Positions 4,127-5,370 of a DNA stretch of 5,370 nt are shown piece by piece. The translations under genes were made by a program, and so were the position numbers. How positions within the stretch are numbered: the stretch's first letter is position 1; each line of letters starts with the position of its first letter. The DNA comes from JBBQIY01 sp964618405 (GTDB taxonomy: Bacteria; Verrucomicrobiota; Kiritimatiellia; RFP12; UBA3636), in the NCBI GenBank assembly GCA_964618405.1, contig CAZUAY010000275.1:1-5370 (forward strand). Reading direction: 5' to 3'. Under the pieces are notes generated by a model that was not told the origin of the DNA, searched no databases, and saw nothing but the letters and a program-made list of their open reading frames with translations.

Positions 4127-5227
4127 TTAGCCTTCTGGCGAACTAACAGACGGTTCAACGAGGCTTTTCGGACGCGAAATCCTTCCCGTTTCGTCGAGCG
4201 GGAGGTCAATGTAGAGAATTTCTACACCGGAGGAAGCTCGTGCGAGAGTCTTGCCCCTAGGATCAACCAACAGCGATCCGCCGGTGAAACCGTGGCCATG
4301 TTCGAAGCCAGATTTGTTAACGAGCGCAACGTAAGTTTCGGTGTGCTGAACCCAGAGATCGGCTTCGTCCTCCATACGGGTGAGCGACATCGAGATCGGG
4401 TCATTTATCATGGGGTTCCGGCGGGTTGGCGTCCACCAAGATGCAAACGCTAATTGCCCAATGATGAGATCGGCCTCCCGGTATTGTTCAATGCTTTGGT
4501 AAGCCGCTTCGAATTTATTGGTCACAGCGGCCGTGTCCCAGTCCATCACGCCTCGATCGACAATGTGAGCATCCTCGACGTCGCGACAGATCAGAAAGCC
4601 CACTCGACCAAAGGGCAGATCGACAGTCGTGGGTAGCTCCCCTTTGCGGAATTTAACCTTTTCGTCGATTTGGGCAAGATTGCGCTTATGATACCGAGCC
4701 ACAACCTCCCCATCTGGACTGAGTAAAACGGTTTCGTTCCAAAAAGCACCGTCTGCCAGCACTGGGTGGTTGAACTGGAAATAGCCGCGGTTCCGTCGCG
4801 CAACCTGACGGAGCGTCTTTGCTCCACCAATCTGCTCAAATTCCTCGATCAACTCGTGCAAGGCGTGTAGCTCCGTTAGGCCGCTGAACGAAAACTCCGG
4901 CAGAATGACATAGTCGGCTCCCTGTTCAAACGCTTCCTCCGCTAAGTCTATGGCGTAGTCGAGATTCCACGAAAGATTATTGATTCGGGTATCGTATTGG
5001 CAGATGGCGATTCTCAACACGCCCTTGGGCTCCTGCCGTGGGAGCAGAAGCCGCTTCACCACTCCAGAGGCATCATAGTCTGCAGCTATGTACCCCAGCA
5101 GAAAGATGGCTGTCAGTATCACAACCCCAGTCAGCGCCCAAAATCCTCTCGTGTAGCCACCACGGCGATGTGCTACCGACGGAATTTTTATTGCAGAGTC
5201 TTTCAGATTAGCGAGGGGTGCTTTCAT
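4127..5227 (-). CDS. Membrane-anchored nitrilase-superfamily carbon-nitrogen hydrolase
   Basis: A predicted amidohydrolase of 366 residues; the substrate is unknown. The Glu-Lys-Cys triad of the superfamily is visible: E111 in LPEFSFSG, K181 in YHKRNL and C214 in FLICRD. Supporting segments are RIAICQYD (72-79), WNETVLLSPDGEVVARYHK (163-181) and GFTGGSLLVDPRGK (313-326). After the cysteine there is RDVED rather than the common YD-FPE type, and an insertion of roughly 20 residues precedes READLIIGQLAF (250-261). One hydrophobic segment (about 29-47) follows a basic N-terminus (RRGGYTRG). This suggests an anchor with the enzyme outside the cytoplasmic membrane, though a signal peptide is also possible. 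The frame is open to 5365, but those 46 codons lie in a repeat copy; the ATG at 5227 gives a sensible N-terminus. AAGAGG abuts the ATG, too close for a normal Shine-Dalgarno. It stands alone, with a possible promoter just upstream and a palindrome after the stop. Confidence 0.88.
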   Translation of the reverse strand: MKAPLANLKDSAIKIPSVAHRRGGYTRGFWALTGVVILTAIFLLGYIAADYDASGVVKRLLLPRQEPKGVLRIAICQYDTRINNLSWNLDYAIDLAEEAFEQGADYVILPEFSFSGLTELHALHELIEEFEQIGGAKTLRQVARRNRGYFQFNHPVLADGAFWNETVLLSPDGEVVARYHKRNLAQIDEKVKFRKGELPTTVDLPFGRVGFLICRDVEDAHIVDRGVMDWDTAAVTNKFEAAYQSIEQYREADLIIGQLAFASWWTPTRRNPMINDPISMSLTRMEDEADLWVQHTETYVALVNKSGFEHGHGFTGGSLLVDPRGKTLARASSGVEILYIDLPLDETGRISRPKSLVEPSVSSPEG

Positions 5228-5234
5228 CCTCTTA

Positions 5235-5264
5235 ATTGTACTGTAATTGCATCTTGAAAAACAA
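5235..5264 (-). promoter_or_regulatory. Candidate sigma-70-like promoter of the nitrilase gene
   Basis: On the minus strand TTGTTT (5264-5259) and TACAAT (5240-5235) are separated by 18 bases; the -10 matches consensus at five of six positions, the -35 only weakly. Only seven bases lie between the -10 and the ATG at 5227, so a transcript from here would be leaderless or nearly so. That would agree with the absence of a properly spaced ribosome-binding site. Confidence 0.35.
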
Positions 5265-5291
5265 GTGCCTTCTACGCCCAAAATTAGCGAG

Positions 5292-5370
5292 GGGCGCATC
5301 CCCGTTCCGTTGACCCGCATAGGCGATGGGTTTGCAAGCCGAAGACATACGCCGCCGACAGACATGCGAA
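5292..5370 (-). repeat. Partial second copy of the MITE-like element, inverted
   Basis: The reverse complement of these 79 bases matches 3034-3112 at 76 positions, including the whole terminal inverted repeat (5292-5314, starting GGGCGCATCC). The copy runs off the window end, so its far end and flanking duplication cannot be seen. The flanking octamer on the visible side is TTAGCGAG (5284-5291). It encodes the spurious N-terminal extension of the nitrilase frame. Confidence 0.85.

Noticed and set aside
5228..5365. 46-codon N-terminal extension of the nitrilase
   Set aside because: It is encoded mostly by the repeat copy at 5292-5370; the ATG at 5227 gives the natural start before the basic region and anchor helix.

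Overview
The window looks like a chromosomal segment from a repeat-rich Gram-negative bacterium. A member of the Verrucomicrobiota or a related PVC lineage is my best guess. This rests on the compact rpsP-trmD-rplS-rnhB order without rimM and on the style of the short GC-rich intergenic repeats. It is an inference from remembered patterns, not a database result, and phylum-level confidence is only moderate.

Right to left on the minus strand, positions 2612-1138 hold a translation operon. Ribosomal protein S16 (rpsP) is followed after 30 bp by tRNA (guanine37-N1)-methyltransferase (trmD, GTG start). Ribosomal protein L19 (rplS) then overlaps the trmD stop by an ATGA. A stem-loop with a T-run lies about 30 bp after rplS and probably ends the transcript. 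Ribonuclease HII (rnhB, 752-111) follows on the same strand, but 385 bp of repeats separate it from rplS.

The right half (2613-5370) is different in character. A gene-free 0.6 kb stretch upstream of rpsP holds an orphan plus-strand double hairpin with a T9 tail. It also holds a 231-bp MITE-like element (2882-3112) with 23-bp terminal inverted repeats and an exact 8-bp flanking duplication. Next is the N-terminal 153 codons of an enolase-superfamily enzyme of the N-acylamino acid racemase / o-succinylbenzoate synthase type. Its reading frame runs into a GC-rich cruciform and the catalytic barrel is missing, so it is a pseudogene. About 400 bp of further repeats lead to a perfect 20-bp palindrome. 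Beyond that, on the minus strand, is a membrane-anchored nitrilase-superfamily amidohydrolase (4127-5227). The window ends inside a second, inverted copy of one end of the MITE-like element (76/79 identical).

The genes form no single pathway. The left part is translation housekeeping, with rnhB as its usual genomic neighbour. The right part is an accessory module bracketed by inverted repeat copies. The most notable content is the repeats: at least six distinct short families (two heptamer types, a 12-mer, a covarying hairpin unit, a three-way-junction element and a MITE) occupy nearly every intergenic gap, and some recur at several places in only 5.4 kb. I found no CRISPR array, tRNA or rRNA.
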